Shown piece after piece: positions 1-12,379 of a stretch of 64,000 nt of DNA. This DNA is from Adiantum capillus-veneris. Its lineage: Eukaryota > Streptophyta > Polypodiopsida > Polypodiales > Pteridaceae. How positions within the stretch are numbered: the first letter of the stretch is position 1; each line of letters opens with the position of its first letter. Where the stretch lies: the NCBI GenBank assembly GCA_014529385.2, contig CM043954.1:3976501-4040500 (forward strand). Reading direction: 5' to 3'. The translations under genes and the position numbers were made by a program. The notes under the pieces are model-generated. The model saw only the letters and a program-made list of their open reading frames with translations. It was not told the origin of the DNA and did no database searches.

Positions 1-1740
1 CCTCTCTTCTTAAGCAAGAAAAGAGAAACCAAATGCTCTGATATCAATGTAATGAAATTGGCCTATTTAATTTGAGAGTAACGGAAATTAATGAGAGTAC
101 TTTTGAGAAATGACTTTGTGAGCATAGCGGGTGAACATAATTGAAGATAGCAACATAATCATAGCAATTAGTTAACTTGGCATGAACAATAATTTTGCAA
201 GAGAGAGAATTTAGAGAACATGACAACAGTTGAGGACCGGATTTATGTGGAGCCGGTCCCCCCTCCAATAGGCATTTGTATTATGATTTCTCCCATTAAG
301 AGAGACTTGTTACAATACAATCTTTGTGTTCCTTGTGACCTAGGTGATGCAATGAAGATGGAAAGCTTCATGCATCACAAACATAACATAAAATTGAAGA
401 AAGATTTAACTATCCCAAGCCTCAATCCCAAGACCTCAAACACCTTTGAAGGTGGAGAGAGCTAGCAGGGAATGAGAGTAGGGATGAGGAAGAAGAAACA
501 TTTCTTAGGAGAAAGAATTAGTTCCTCACTTATCATAACTCTTGTTGCTAGCATACATAATAGCATAGTAATGAAGAAGAAGGAGATGGCAAGCTTAATC
601 ATTGAAGCATGGCTCTTGGTTGGATTTGCACTCCATATCCAAGAGTGTTGGTGTAGGCTCTCAACCTCTACTTGCTTGGAGACGGAGAGGGAGCTCTTGC
701 ACTTTGCATAGCACACAATGAGAGTGTTTGTGAGTGTGTGTGGGTGAGTATACCCCCCTAGAAATCCCCTAGCTTGCTTGGGTCAACCCCCCCTTGTAGC
801 TCATGCTTGAAGCTCATTGGACCCCTCCAGGCCTAGCCAATCACAAGCAAGAGGCATTACAAGCAGCAAGGGTAGCCTTGAGACAAGTGTCCCCCTTTCC
901 CTTTTGAGAGATAGGGCTAGATAAATGCTAAATTAATTAATTAAATCTCCTAAATTATTATTGGACCCCTTGGGTGGCCAACCAATAGGCTTCAAGCACA
1001 CCATGAGGGCAACATGAGGAGGAACTTGACAAGTGTCCCTTTTGCTTTCTTTGTACCATGCATGCCTTGTGTGAGTGTGTGGGTGTTCTCTCTCATCCCC
1101 CCTCATGTAGGGCTCGCCCCCTCCTTGTAGGGATTGAATCTTTGACTTTTTGACACCTCAAGCCCCTCATGCATAGGCCCAGTTCCCACCACAAGCTTGG
1201 CTCATAAGCACTTTAAGCTTGGGCTGGGTTCTCACCTCAAGTGCAACCCTAGCATCTCAAGCATGTCAAGCACCTCAAGCATCTCAATAATTAAGCACCC
1301 CAAGCACCTCAATCATCAAGCACGTCAAGCACCTTAGTCATCAAGCATGAAAAGCAGGACAAGCACCTCGAGCTGGGTCGCGTTCCCGCGCCTCAAGCTT
1401 TACCTAAGGTCAAAGGCCTTTTACACACATTATTGGAGGTCTTCAATGAACCTAACCCTAAGGTCTTATGCTCCATTTGTTAGCCTTGCTCTTTAATAGA
1501 CCATCTCTCATTTGGACCCCTTTACCATTGGCCCCGTGTTGAGATAGATCTATAAGCACATGTCTATATCTTAACACTTGTTCCCGTTTATTCTCCCACA
1601 TTAAGTGATCAATTTAATATGAGAAAATCATTTGGGTTGGTTAGATATTAGATATTAGATTTTATGACAAAGGTCGTCTAAGAAAGATTCTCAAAACTCC
1701 CTCAAATATTCTCTAAAGCAGTGTTTATTAATCTTTGGAA
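1..1740. other. Gene-free repeat-derived stretch
   Basis: No credible gene is visible. The open frames here are short and show no recognisable domain. The stretch holds a run of CAAGCACCT-like short repeats (listed separately), and an imperfect palindrome at about 1541-1580 whose arms TGTTGAGATAG and CTATATCTTAACA start and end like LTR termini. Phrases such as 'ttggacccct' and 'gacaagtgtccc' recur a few hundred bases apart, so this may be LTR or leader sequence of the gypsy relic that follows. That assignment is inference. Confidence 0.5.
1253..1375. repeat. Degenerate CAAGCACCT short tandem repeats
   Basis: The units 'caagcacctcaagcatct' recur about ten times with changes (caagca, cctcaagc, atctcaat). 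It looks like a decayed minisatellite of roughly 9-10 bp units. No coding meaning is apparent. Confidence 0.6.
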
Positions 1741-2140
1741 GGTAGCAGGGGCATTGGTTAAGCCAAAAGCCATAACACAAAATGCGAACACTCCAAATTT
1801 GGTTATATAAAAGCATTTTTAGCTTTGTCCTCTAGTGAAATTATGATTTGATTGTATCCAGAGTACCCATCTAAAAAGCTATAAGATTCCTTCCCTGCAA
1901 CTCTTTCAGCACATGTTCTGAATAGGCAAGGGGTAATGGTCTCTCCTAGTGGCGGCATTGATCTTCTTGAGATCCACGCACACTCTGAGTTCCCCATTAT
2001 TTTTTGGTACAATAACTATGGGAGACACCCATTCTGAGTGCTCAATAGGGTATATGAATCCGCATTTGACACTTTTCAATCTCTTCTTGAACAATCTTTG
2101 CATACTTAGGATTTATTGGGTAGGGTCGTTGTTGGACTGA
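1741..2140 (-). pseudogene. Ty3/gypsy reverse transcriptase relic
   Basis: Read on the minus strand this is the fingers and palm start of a Ty3/gypsy reverse transcriptase. The segments are WVSPIVIVPK, GELRVCVDLKKINAAT, then in another frame SFLDGYSGYNQI, and further on FGVFAFCVMAFGLTN. The catalytic YxDD region is not present. The frame changes between about 2012 and 1990 and again near 1803, where two extra bases create a stop. The piece is about 130 codons of a domain that is usually about 250. It is followed on the same strand by a gag-like stretch at higher coordinates, so it is probably the pol start of one decayed minus-strand element. Certain as gypsy RT; lineage not determined. Confidence 0.85.
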
Positions 2141-4380
2141 TTTAGCCATGCTATTCATGAGAATTGTGTGTTGCACCACGGAAGGTGGAACACCTTTCAT
2201 ATTATGATATGTCCAAGCAAATATATCCTTGAATTCTTTGAGAAGCTCCTTAAGTACATATCCCCTCAGTCTCTGTCAGATCTTGGGCAATGAAAATAGG
2301 TTTGGACTCCTCACCTGGGTGTGCTAACTCTATTTCCTTAACTATCACGGGACCATCATAGACTCCATTACTTCCATTGATAGGTATTATCTGGGTCTTT
2401 GTATACACAACCTTACGTTCCTCTATGGTGTAAGATTTGAAATGATCAGGTGCAAGGTGTAAGTCTGTGGGATCTTGTTGTTCGGTGGACTATGATTTCT
2501 CTTCCGCTTCCATTTGTTGTTGAGCTAGCTCTCAATTTTTTCGTCTCCTTACAGTACGGCTCAACTTTGGTTTCTCTGTAGCTTCTAGCTATGAGATGTC
2601 AATGGGTTGTAGTCTAATAGGACACTCGGCTACACGATGTGGACCCCCACACTCATAGCATTGAAGAGGTTGTCTCTTGGCAGTGTAATTAATATTTTGG
2701 CCTCTTGCAGCAAGAGCAGCTACTTGATAGTAGACAGGTTTTCCTTGTCCCCAATAGTCTTCCATGTATTATTGTGGACTTTCTTCAAGTGCATCAATAC
2801 CATAGGCAATATTAGTGTCTATATCTCCCTCACAGCCTTCCAAACAAGCCATAGATTACTACAACCCACTTGATTCATAGAAGTGAATCGCAAATGTGGT
2901 GGTTATAGTCCTAGCATTGGAGGTGGTAATGGTGTTGTTTGAGCAACATTTTGGGCCCTAGGGACCATGTGTTGTGACGGTTGCTCCAGAGGTGGGGCCA
3001 GCATCAATGGAGGTGTGTTCGTCCAAGCTAAGGTTGGTCTATTGGCCATCGCACGTTTAAATACTATGCAATCCTTGGCTTGATGACCATACCTCCCACA
3101 TGCATTGCAATTCCCTTCAAATTTTACTCTAAACATAGGGCATTCACTGGTACTATGTGGGCCATAGAAAACTGAGCACCATTGTTGCTCCCTTCTTGCA
3201 TAACAAACATGGGATGTGACATGCTAATGCTAGCTGGTATGGTCCCATTGAATAAGAGTTTGGATGTTGTGGGTGTGGAGCATAAGTTGTTGAAACAATG
3301 GAAGGGGTAGGAGCTACATGAGCACGAGGACCCATAGGTGATTGATACACACTTGTAGGTATTGTTGCAGGCATTGAGCTACCATGTAGTGATTCTCTAC
3401 TAACAAATGAGATCCATGGCATGTTTCTTGGCATGCCCATCACTGGGGTAGGCATGGTAGCCATGGTGTCATCAAGAGAAAGATGAGCTAAACTTGGAAA
3501 GGTAAATCTATCACTTGTGGGCTCAGATTATAGTGAGACCCCTAGCAAAACAACATATGGAAGATCCATCGGGCTTAGCAAAGGAGTCTCCATTTGCAAT
3601 AAAGTTGGTTGCTTAGCTTTCCTTGTATCCAAGAATCTAATAAGACCCGTTGAAGGCATGTGGATCCCTTTTTTCTGTCTCTCCAGCTCAATAACCCTAT
3701 GGATGACATCACAAACTCTTTGTTGTTGCTCCTCTATGCTAGTAGCACCAGATGTGGATTGTAGGACATCTAACCAACCCACGTGATAGGTGTGACCTGT
3801 GTATAGGTCGGTTGAAGTCTCTGTTTGTAGTTCATACTCCCACTTTTCATTTAAAAACGCCCCATCTAGGATTGAGGTGCTAGGGGTTTCTTTTGAACTA
3901 GATGCAATGTTGCTCTCTATGGGTTGACCCTTAGTGTTTGCTAATTCAGGAGCACTCAATTGATCGACTAGCATGGATGTTGACATAGGGGCCTTTGCCT
4001 TAATCTCTCTCCATTGCTCCACCTTGTGTAGGATCTCGATTTCCTTTCTTAGCCATAATGATATATTTCTCAACCTCTTGCACTTTGGTGAGGCTTCTAC
4101 CATCAGGTAATATAACCTCAGAGGGGAATAGCTCTGAAGAGTCAGGGAGTGTAGTGAATGGAGTATTCACATGCACACTCTCCAGGAGCATGGGGTCTAC
4201 ATTGGTCATATTTACTTCCCCACGCTCTTCATTTACATCATTAGCTCCATGTTTGGAGTGAGTGGCTCTACTCAGAATCTCTTTCAAGTGGCTAAATACG
4301 CTCGGCCCGGACCGTGGGCCCATGGCATGCATATCTTGTCTTGAACTATCGGGATCAGGCATCAGATAACCCTCCATGAC
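2141..4380 (-). pseudogene. Ty3/gypsy gag-protease relic with two zinc knuckles
   Basis: This minus-strand stretch lies 5' of the RT relic and shares its strand. Two nucleocapsid-type zinc knuckles are readable: CNACGRYGHQAKDC at about 3070-3115 (spacing C-x2-C-x4-H-x4-C) and CYECGGPHRVAEC at about 2620-2665 (spacing C-x2-C-x3-H-x4-C). Between and before them are proline- and threonine-rich open segments (3153-3464, 3528-4103, 4000-4377) that look like gag linker and N-terminal regions, with a frame change where the last two overlap near 4000-4103. No protease active site could be read with confidence. The gag identity rests on the zinc knuckles and the adjoining RT; the N-terminal part is inferred from position. 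Confidence 0.65.
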
Positions 4381-5039
4381 GTAGTCACTAGACGCAATAT
4401 TGGGTCTTGAGTGGTACTACCTTGGGTTCCTGTTGAGGGCCTAGAGCCTAATGTGGAGGAATAATGAGTGCCCGCGTAAATGGAGACACTCTCTACATGA
4501 TCATCCTCTAGCGCAAAACCAGAGGATAGGTTCATGTGACCTCAACACTCTAGAAGTGTTGGTGAGTGCCTGTGAAGGCCGCTCACCTAGTTTTTTGGGT
4601 GTTTACAATCCAAATTTGTGGTCCTTTTTTCTAACCAAGCCACAAAATATGGCGTATGATAGCGCAAAATGAGCATCTTAGCTAGAGGGACGTGCCATGC
4701 TTTACAACCCCCGATTTGATTAAGTAAAGCCCTCAGAATCCTAAAAATGGCCTTTTCCTAGGTGGGAAGATGGCTAGATTTAGTAAGTCCAAAGGGGAGT
4801 GTGAAGGGAATGGTGGAGGACTTGAGGAACTTGTCCCTCATGCCCTCCTTTTACTTGAGGTCCTAGTCTTTATATATATAGAAGTGTGTATACTATATCA
4901 TAAGATTGAGGACTGAGGCATGGACCTGGGTTCGCGCTTGGGGCTTGGGGGAATGATCCCGATCCTTCCTTTTAAGATAGGATTTTTTTACTTTTCTTTT
5001 TGTTTTTAAATTTTCTTTTTGGTCTCACTATTTTCGAGC

Positions 5040-5041
<2 letters not shown>
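4381..5041. other. Unassigned stretch upstream of gag relic
   Basis: No gene is visible. By position on the minus strand it could be the leader or 5' LTR of the gypsy relic at 1741-4380. 'ctttatatatataga' near 4869 could be a TATA box on either strand. No matching second LTR copy was recognised in the window, so this stays unassigned. Confidence 0.35.
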
Positions 5042-5092
<51 letters not shown>

Positions 5093-5097
5093 TATTG
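5042..5097. repeat. (TA)n microsatellite
   Basis: An almost pure TA dinucleotide run of about 56 bp with one phase slip near 5088. Predicted proteins across it (poly-Ile-Tyr) are repeat artefacts. Confidence 0.95.
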
Positions 5098-5812
5098 AAT
5101 TAATTTTTTGTGTGTGGATAATGTTGCACGTGGACGCCAAGCTCACATGTGCACACAACAGCTCCCAGCAGCTTTGTCTAACCTCCTTACATCTTACACA
5201 GCTAATTAACACTAATTACCTATGCGCATACACTGTCTAACCAGAACTGCACACTATCTACACTAACTATGCACACTTTCTACACTTTCTAACACAGTAA
5301 AACTGCTACTCATAGAGTACTCAATCTACTCACTGTCTACTGCACATTACAGATTTACCAACTAACAGATCTACTAACACCTACACATTACAAATCTTAA
5401 CAAATTTAATAACTTGCACATTTCAACACTAACAGATTCTAACAAACCTGCTAAACCTGCACATTGCAGCCACTTGAGAGCGCCTAATCAAATCTCAAAA
5501 ACACAAAAATAGTTGGAAGAACGGCTTCAAGAGGTAGCACTAAGTGCTCCTCACGCTTAGTGCAAGGCAGTCCCCGGAAACGGCGTAAAAAATGTGCACT
5601 TTACTGCACATGTCCGAGGCTGGGAACTTGTCAAAACACCGTGTGCGAACCACGAATGGATGCAAGCACACAACTAGAAGATCCTTGCAAGCTCAAAGTA
5701 GTAATGGTGTGTCACTCACGACCCAATGCTTCCATCGTGAAGGATCTTGTGTCACAAAGAAGAAGGAACCACCATCGCCGTTCCGCCTTGCCGTAGCCAA
5801 TGCCGCCGCAAT

Positions 5813-5813
<1 letters not shown>
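5098..5813. other. Unassigned stretch
   Basis: No gene recognised. The sequence 5230-5460 is rich in 'ctacac', 'actaac' and 'cacatt' phrases, such as 'cacattacagat' and 'ctaacacctacacatta', resembling a very degenerate short-period repeat. Nothing else can be supported. Confidence 0.4.
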
Positions 5814-5874
<61 letters not shown>

Positions 5875-5884
5875 CCCCCCCCCC
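5814..5884. repeat. (CT)n microsatellite followed by poly-C
   Basis: About 29 uninterrupted CT units to 5872, then 13 C bases to 5884. The overlapping frames that read poly-Leu-Ser or poly-Arg-Glu are repeat artefacts and are not annotated as genes. Confidence 0.97.
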
Positions 5885-7500
5885 AAGAATATACACACAC
5901 AGACATACACACGTGAGCACACGAAGGAGAAGGAGATAGAAATGGAGCAAGAGTACTTCTTAGCTTGCACCTCCAGAATGAGGATTTTTAGGTCAGATGG
6001 GCCTTTTATAAGAGTTTGACCCATTCACACATGGGTGCCCACAATGTCCGATCGTTACAAAAATACTGTAAAAATAAGATAAGTGGTGCACCTCACATCG
6101 ACGATCAGCTACACACCTATCGGACCGACAAGCCCAGTCCATGACTCGATCAAATAAATAATAAGGCGTCGGTCGAAGGTGATAGGGTGTCCATGAGGGT
6201 TAACAGAAAGAAACGTGTTTTCAATTTGAAATTGTTTCAATGGAGGCCCAACGTCAAATGTTAGGACATCCTCTCGTTTTTGGAGAGCCTAGCAAGGATG
6301 ATGAGCTATTTTTAGTAAATTTCAGAATGAATTTCCATGTAAAAGAAGGTGGTAGGTGATGAGGAATGCTTAGAAATGTTTGAGGTAGTTCTTGAAAATA
6401 TGCTAATACTTGGTTTCCTCTCTGTCTGAAGAATTTAGGAGAAAATATAATAAGGAGGTTTTAGATCACTTTCCACTTTTGATGCCGCCAAAACTAGGGT
6501 TGCCTTGAAGTATAGGAAACTGAAGTGCATTCAAAGAGAGCTTCTAGTAGAGGGTCCCAGATATAAAGAGACAACACAAGCATCAACTTCCAAGGAGATG
6601 CCCAAGGTAACGGCGGCTGAGGTAGTTGAAAAGTTGAATGATTCACCTTGCACAAGTTGTAGGTCCCAAGGGACAAACAAAGAAAGCTAAGGAACATTAG
6701 GAAAAGTTTGGACTAAAAAATGGGCCTTTTAAGAATAGTTGATGTGGCATAGCTTTGAAAAAGTGGGGATCGGTAAATTTTTTTGCAAATAAGATCCAAA
6801 CTTGTTGGAGGTTGGATATTTAGAATCTACTCTTCAAATGCTATCTATTGATATATAGCATGCATGGATTGGACATTACCTTCATGTAGATCTAGAAAAA
6901 GGTGATTTTAGATTACCGTAACTGTAACAAACCTGGCTGATTGAAAAAAAATGGTATATTTTTCATAGAAGTCATCCAAACTTTTCGCACCTTGGCTCTT
7001 TAGAATCCATTTTTCAAGAACTTGCCAATGATAGGTCATATCATGGGGTTCTAAGCAATATTTAGAGGGGTCTACCGGGTTGCTTTCTTTTGTACAACTT
7101 TGATGATGTGGCACTCTTAAAAGGCCCAAAAATGAGTTCAAAATTTTCCTAATGTGAGATCCATAACCTAGGCGGGTATTGCAATGTTGAAATTGTGGGG
7201 AATCTGGACATGGAATGTATAATTTACCCTGGCTCCTTGGGGATTTGGGGAGGCCTCACTTGAACTATACAATGCTGAATGTAAGGAAAGGTACAAGTCA
7301 ACAACCCATGCTTTTGCAGAGACCAAATACAGTGAGACCTCAACCACAAGGAGCGGTGGAAGGAGTTTCACCTTTGCTAGAGCCAAATGGGCATGTAGTA
7401 GGTCAAATGAGATTGATATGGAAGAAAATCACATCAAGGAAAGGGAAAAAAGAAAGGAGTTACATCACAAAGCAACCGTGAACGAGGCAAGAAGGTGACG
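5885..7500. other. Unassigned stretch, possibly gypsy gag leader
   Basis: No domain is recognisable. The frame from 6505 to 6690 is short, and the text around 7140-7500 is lysine- and glutamate-rich on the plus strand. It may be gag sequence of the plus-strand gypsy relic that becomes recognisable from about 7560, but this is inferred from position only. Confidence 0.35.
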
Positions 7501-7559
7501 GAGGAGACCAAGAAAGCCAAGAGAACTTGACGTCCTAGTAACCTCCAAGATTTTCCTCT

Positions 7560-8250
7560 TGGAAATGGTATGGCTGCATACAACCTTTTGGAAGACATGA
7601 GATTTCAAGGTCTTGATATTTCATGGCCTCAATTTCTTGCATTGTGTCCACAAGTTAGGAGGGAGTTAACAAAGGCAGTTAGCACTATGAGGAAGGTGAA
7701 AGAGAATATGCCTATTATAAAGACTGCACAAGCTAAAATGAATGAGGACATTACACCTATAGTAGATTGTTAAATCAAAAGAAAGTTTGTTAATAAAGGT
7801 CTAGTGGATGAAGGTGCACAAATTGCATCATGACAAAAGGCCTCACGCAAAGAGTAGGCATGCACATCCATTAGATGCCTAAAATCAAAGTCAAAATGGA
7901 AAACAATAGCAAAGCTAGGTATATAGGGATTTGTAAAAATGTTTTTGTGGAGGCCTTTGGCATTACAAAGGCGGTTGATTTTTATGTTATGTCTACCAAG
8001 AGGAATGGCTATCCATTTATAGGAAGACCATGGCTAATGAAAATGTGGCTTTGCATGATTGGGAAAGCAGAAAGTTGATTTGTAACAATGACAATCATAA
8101 GAAGGTTGTCTTTGATATGAAGGAGCAACGTCAAGAGGAGCTCCATGAAGAATCATCTCAAAAACACTTACAAGAGACGAAAGAGAGGAGTTTAAAAGTG
8201 TGCTATGGAAGTTTCCTAGACTTTTTGCTAAAGACTACATAGATGTTCAT
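7560..8250 (+). pseudogene. Ty3/gypsy gag end and protease relic
   Basis: Plus-strand segments resemble the stretch around the retropepsin of non-chromovirus plant gypsy elements. They are LDISWPQFLALCPQVRREL (7570-7773), a degenerate active-site phrase LVDEGAQI near 7800, and FYVMSTKRNGYPFIGRPWL in the frame 7875-8078, where GRPWL is the typical protease end motif. The active site reads Asp-Glu-Gly instead of the usual Asp-Gly/Ser-Gly, and stop codons separate the segments. Same strand as, and directly upstream of, the RT relic at 8330. Confidence 0.7.
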
Positions 8251-8329
8251 GAAGTAGATTCTTTTCCACACAAGATCTAGTTAAATCTCGAGGCCACACT
8301 TGAGCCACAAAAGCTACAAAGGCTAGGAG

Positions 8330-8880
8330 TCGTCAAGGAGAAATATCTACTCAAAGAGGTGAGAAAGTTTTTAGTTGTAGGGTTTATCTATCTGGTGGAG
8401 AATTCAAAGTGGGTCTCTCCAGTTGTGGTCACTCCTAAAAAGAATGGAAAGTGGAGAGTATGTGTTGATTATAGGCTACTTAAGGAGGCAACTAAGCGAG
8501 ATCACTTTCCCCTTCCATTTCAGATTGAGATACTAAATGAGGTAACTGGCCATGAGAAGCACATCATGTGTGACGGCTACTTCCATTTTATGCATATTGG
8601 CATAGCTAGGTGAAGGAACCATGGATTTTCCTATCTACTATGCTAATAGACAGCTCAATACAGTTGAGAAGAATCATAAGACCACCAAAAGAGAAGAATT
8701 GGTCATGATATATGTTGTGAAGAAATCTAGGCATTATCTTTCAACAAATAAGTTCACATTTTTTGTGGATCACTAAACATGGTTTTCAAGAAAGAAACAA
8801 CTCATGTGAGAGACGGTCGATTATCAAGATTCAAACAGGTGAAAAACTAGTAGGGGCTGATAATGATTAACCAAATGCTT
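8330..8880 (+). pseudogene. Ty3/gypsy RT start fused by deletion to RNase H
   Basis: The RT fingers read WVSPVVVTPKKNGKWRVCVDY and RDHFPLPFQIE (8359-8613). Within a few bases, at about 8613-8640, the sequence jumps to the RNase H region: FPIYYANRQLNTVEKNHKTT, then VVKKSRHYLSTNKFTFFVDH, and stops. The palm with YxDD and the thumb are missing, so an internal deletion of several hundred bases is inferred. Further stops follow. The integrase part of a similar element reappears on the same strand at 12,390-13,330, so both may be parts of one element split by later insertions. Confidence 0.8.
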
Positions 8881-11800
8881 CTCTACTTTTGGTCAAGATG
8901 ATCCCTAGATGGTTGAAATAGATAGTGACATTAATAACCATTGTTGCACAATTAGATCCAGATTTTTCTTTACTTATCATACATAAATTGATAGGATAGA
9001 TTGCTATGTCAAATACTGGTAGGATGTCTATATAGAAGAAATCATGAGGGAATCCTTCTTTTGTGCATAGAACCCCATAGATAGTTTGATTATCTTGAAC
9101 AAGCTCATAAGACTATTGTGAATATTCATTATGCAAGAGTCAAACTGCGAAAAGGCCCAAATGGTTAGGAGTGCATTGGCGTTCTATGATCCAAGATGCA
9201 GTAGACTTTATAGATTAATCTTTTAGGAATTGTCAAAAGATGAGTCCTATACCAAATGTTACTCTATTCTAGGTACTGCCAACCTCGCGGGGGGGGGGGG
9301 GGGAGGGGATTCACCTCAAAATATGTAATTGTAGCAAGTGAAATCAGCTAAAGGGGTATTTTATATTTCAAAGAGTTGCAAAATTACATGTACAACACGG
9401 GTTTAAAAATGATTTAAAAAAAAAGTTTATGAAGGAAGATGGGTCTTTTAATTTATGGTGAAGTGTGTGTGTAAAGGGAAAAACACCAATCGTATGACCA
9501 CCAAACTTAATGGGGGGTTGATCTAAACATGACTAATATATTCTAAGTCACACTAACTAAAATGAAGTGATAGAAGGGTGTGACATCATTGCTAAACCAA
9601 TTCAGAAACCTTGGGTACAAAGACATCAACACCTTCATCATGACAACACACCAGGGACATCAAAATACTTGACTAAACTACTATGAACCATGTAGGGGAG
9701 TGGGGAAACAAAAACAAAAAACAAATCATTTTTATTAAGTTTAGAAATAGGCATGTCTATTTTAATTTTGCATCGAATAACCCTTTTTGGATACAGAGTT
9801 GTTTCGGCATGTTCCTATACTCTTGCTATACACGTTCAACCCATCAAGCTACCTCTTAAAATCACGTTTTTGCTATATATGTTCAACCCATCAAGTCACC
9901 TGTGAATATCATTTTTTTCCTAGAAAGCCCAAAAATATTTACAGAGCCTATTTTGGACAAACAATGATCCCAAACACTGATTCTAACTTCGAATTTCATG
10001 GGAGGTCAACACTCATTACTACTTGAAGTACACATGTTAGGGTTAAGAAGCCAAAAAATAAATGATGCTAGAAATTTAGAAAATAGGCACACTTATTTTA
10101 AAGATGGTCATTTTGGGGGGGTTTCACCAAGTTACACCATGTCCATCATATACACAAAGTATAGAAGCCCCACACCGAATTTTATATAAAATAGACTTGC
10201 CAGTCACACATATTATCACAAAGTCACTCTAGAAGCAAAAAGAGGACAACTTTTTGAGCCTAACTCCCACATATATGAGCTCTAAATCTAGCCAATCTTT
10301 TCACACATGTCCTATAGCACTAGGTCATCCAACCATGATGATATACACATCCTTCAAGTTCATATACACATGCTTGCAAAATTGGCACACCTGTTTTAAG
10401 ATTTGGTAATGTTTGGATTTTTTGCTTTTCTCTTCCTTGCATGTCTTCTAGTGATTATTGTTTCATGATGGTTTATTATTTGTTATTTTAGATTACGTTG
10501 GACAGAGTTCATACAAATAAGAGATCCCCATGGTCAAATTTGCGTATCAGCTTTGTGTATATGTGCACATATTACGTGTATTTCACGTTATGAAGATTAT
10601 ATAATATATACATGGGTTTAATCTTGATTTAATATATTTTGTGTGAATTAATTTTGAGGTGTTGCAAACCGTGTCCAAAGATATTATGTCCGTGTATATC
10701 TCTAACATTTATAGGATTTATATCTTGTGCTCTTTTGATATTGACAAATTATATATAACTCAAAGACAAAGTGAAGTAATTTAGAAATAGTATACATTCA
10801 TCAAAGTTGAAGATGATGCAAAGCATTCTCCTATAGTTTTTGTAGGCATGTAGTTGCAAAAGACTCTTCAAATTTTCCAACTTTCACTATATGCACGAGC
10901 TATGTCATCCTCACTGGAAACTCCAAAGAGAGTCTTTGAGAAACAAACTGGCAAAGTTACAACCCTTCCACCTTAAGGAAGAATCATTAAAAGAGTTCAA
11001 TGCCACTTGAACAAGAAAAGAGTAGATAGAAGCACAAAAAGTAATATTTTTTTACCACAGAGTCTTCAAAAGTGCAGAAGGGAATAGAGTGGACATCCAG
11101 TTATTACATAAGGAAGCATTGAATCCCGCTAAAGCACCCACAATGAAGCCAGTATTGGAAATGTGGGACCTGAAGATCTCATAGAGCTGACACCCTACGG
11201 TTTAGATTTCTAGAGAGTTTAGAATTTATTTTCTACAATCAAGGAAGTTGGAATGGCCACAATCTCTGACCTCAACAATGCACCTATAAAGGTAAATATA
11301 TTTGAGGATATAATGGCCGAACCACTAAAGTTATCAAGGGAAGGATAGAAAAGACATTTTCATGCCATGGTACATTCAAGATGTGAAATTAAATTTTTCA
11401 CCTCACTTTTTATGCCTTTTGATATGTGGGACCAAACTCTACGATGTAGATAATGTGATATGTGTGAATACGGTGGCCATAATTGCATTCGTGTGCATAC
11501 CTGGCTAGGGAGGCGAGGCCCTGAACGTGACATTGTTGTGTATTCTATCACAATAAAACATGCTTAAAATGGTTTAGAAATGTACATATATCAAGTGCAT
11601 CATGGTGGCACCTTCATTATGCTGAGAAAGTTTGATGCACGCGAACAATGTCAAAAAATAATAGTTATCATGCAAAGTCATCAATGAGGTAATTAGAGGT
11701 CACATCAAGTGGATAAATGAGATTAAGTATGTAAATTAATCTCAAGGGAATTTTTCACACTTTTGCACACACATAAGTGGTAAGACCTCCCAAGTTATTG

Positions 11801-11930
11801 GTTTTTGTGCAAGTCCTCATTTTTGTAAACCAATTCTCATGAGGTTATTGGGTAAACCAAAACCCAAGGTTTGGAAGTCAACCAAAAACTCCATTTGTTT
11901 GTAGCTAATTTTTTACCTACACCCTATCTG
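8881..11930. other. Unassigned, no gene seen
   Basis: About 3 kb without recognisable coding sequence. It includes a run of 15 G at 9289-9303 and a small duplication 'gctatacacgttcaacccatcaag' / 'gctatatatgttcaacccatcaag' near 9828 and 9873. The stretch separates two parts of what may be one plus-strand gypsy relic, so it could be a later insertion, but no LTR or TIR ends were identified. Confidence 0.4.
9289..9303. repeat. Poly-G run
   Basis: Fifteen consecutive G bases, followed by AGGGG. Possible site of length variation or assembly error. Confidence 0.95.
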
Positions 11931-12249
11931 TTCAAGGGGGGGCTCATTGCCATAACATCAGTTATGGGTGCACCAAAACCCTTGGTTGTGAGAGAACCTA
12001 AAACTCATGGTTCATGAGTACATGAATAACTCAAAGCATCATGAGAATGGTCACTTTGGGCTTGAGGGGCAGATTTTTAGGTTTTAAGCCCTAGTCGATG
12101 GTTGTCTATCCGTGGGAGCATCTCCCTATAGCATGCAGTGCACCTTTAGTGTGCATGAAGTCTTGCATTGCAAGTTTTTCATTTATAAATATATATAGGT
12201 TTAACAATTAAAAATACAAGTGTTGTTTTTTATTTTGGTGTCAACTCCT

Positions 12250-12250
<1 letters not shown>
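11930..12250 (+). repeat. Dispersed LTR-like repeat, copy 1
   Basis: Shares ordered phrases with 21,050-21,440: 'caaaacccttggttgtga', 'cctaaaactc' plus 'ggttcatgagta', 'catgagag/aatggt', and further on 'ctatggcatgca' or 'ctatagcatgca'. In the second copy these phrases run into a purine tract and a TGTTGGG LTR-like start. I read both as the 3' end and LTR of one decayed LTR-element family. Boundaries are approximate. Confidence 0.55.

Positions 12251-12313
<63 letters not shown>
12251..12313. repeat. (CT)n microsatellite
   Basis: About 31 uninterrupted CT units. The poly-Leu-Ser frame across it is an artefact. Confidence 0.97.
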
Positions 12314-12315
<2 letters not shown>

Positions 12316-12379
12316 TTCTCTGATCCCATGCCATCTTCCATGGCACCACCACGGCTTCACCCTCCCAGCCACCCTATTA

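Noticed and set aside
5592-6024. Several overlapping frames on both strands across the (CT)n run
   Set aside because: They encode poly-Leu-Ser or poly-Arg-Glu from the dinucleotide repeat and have no domain.
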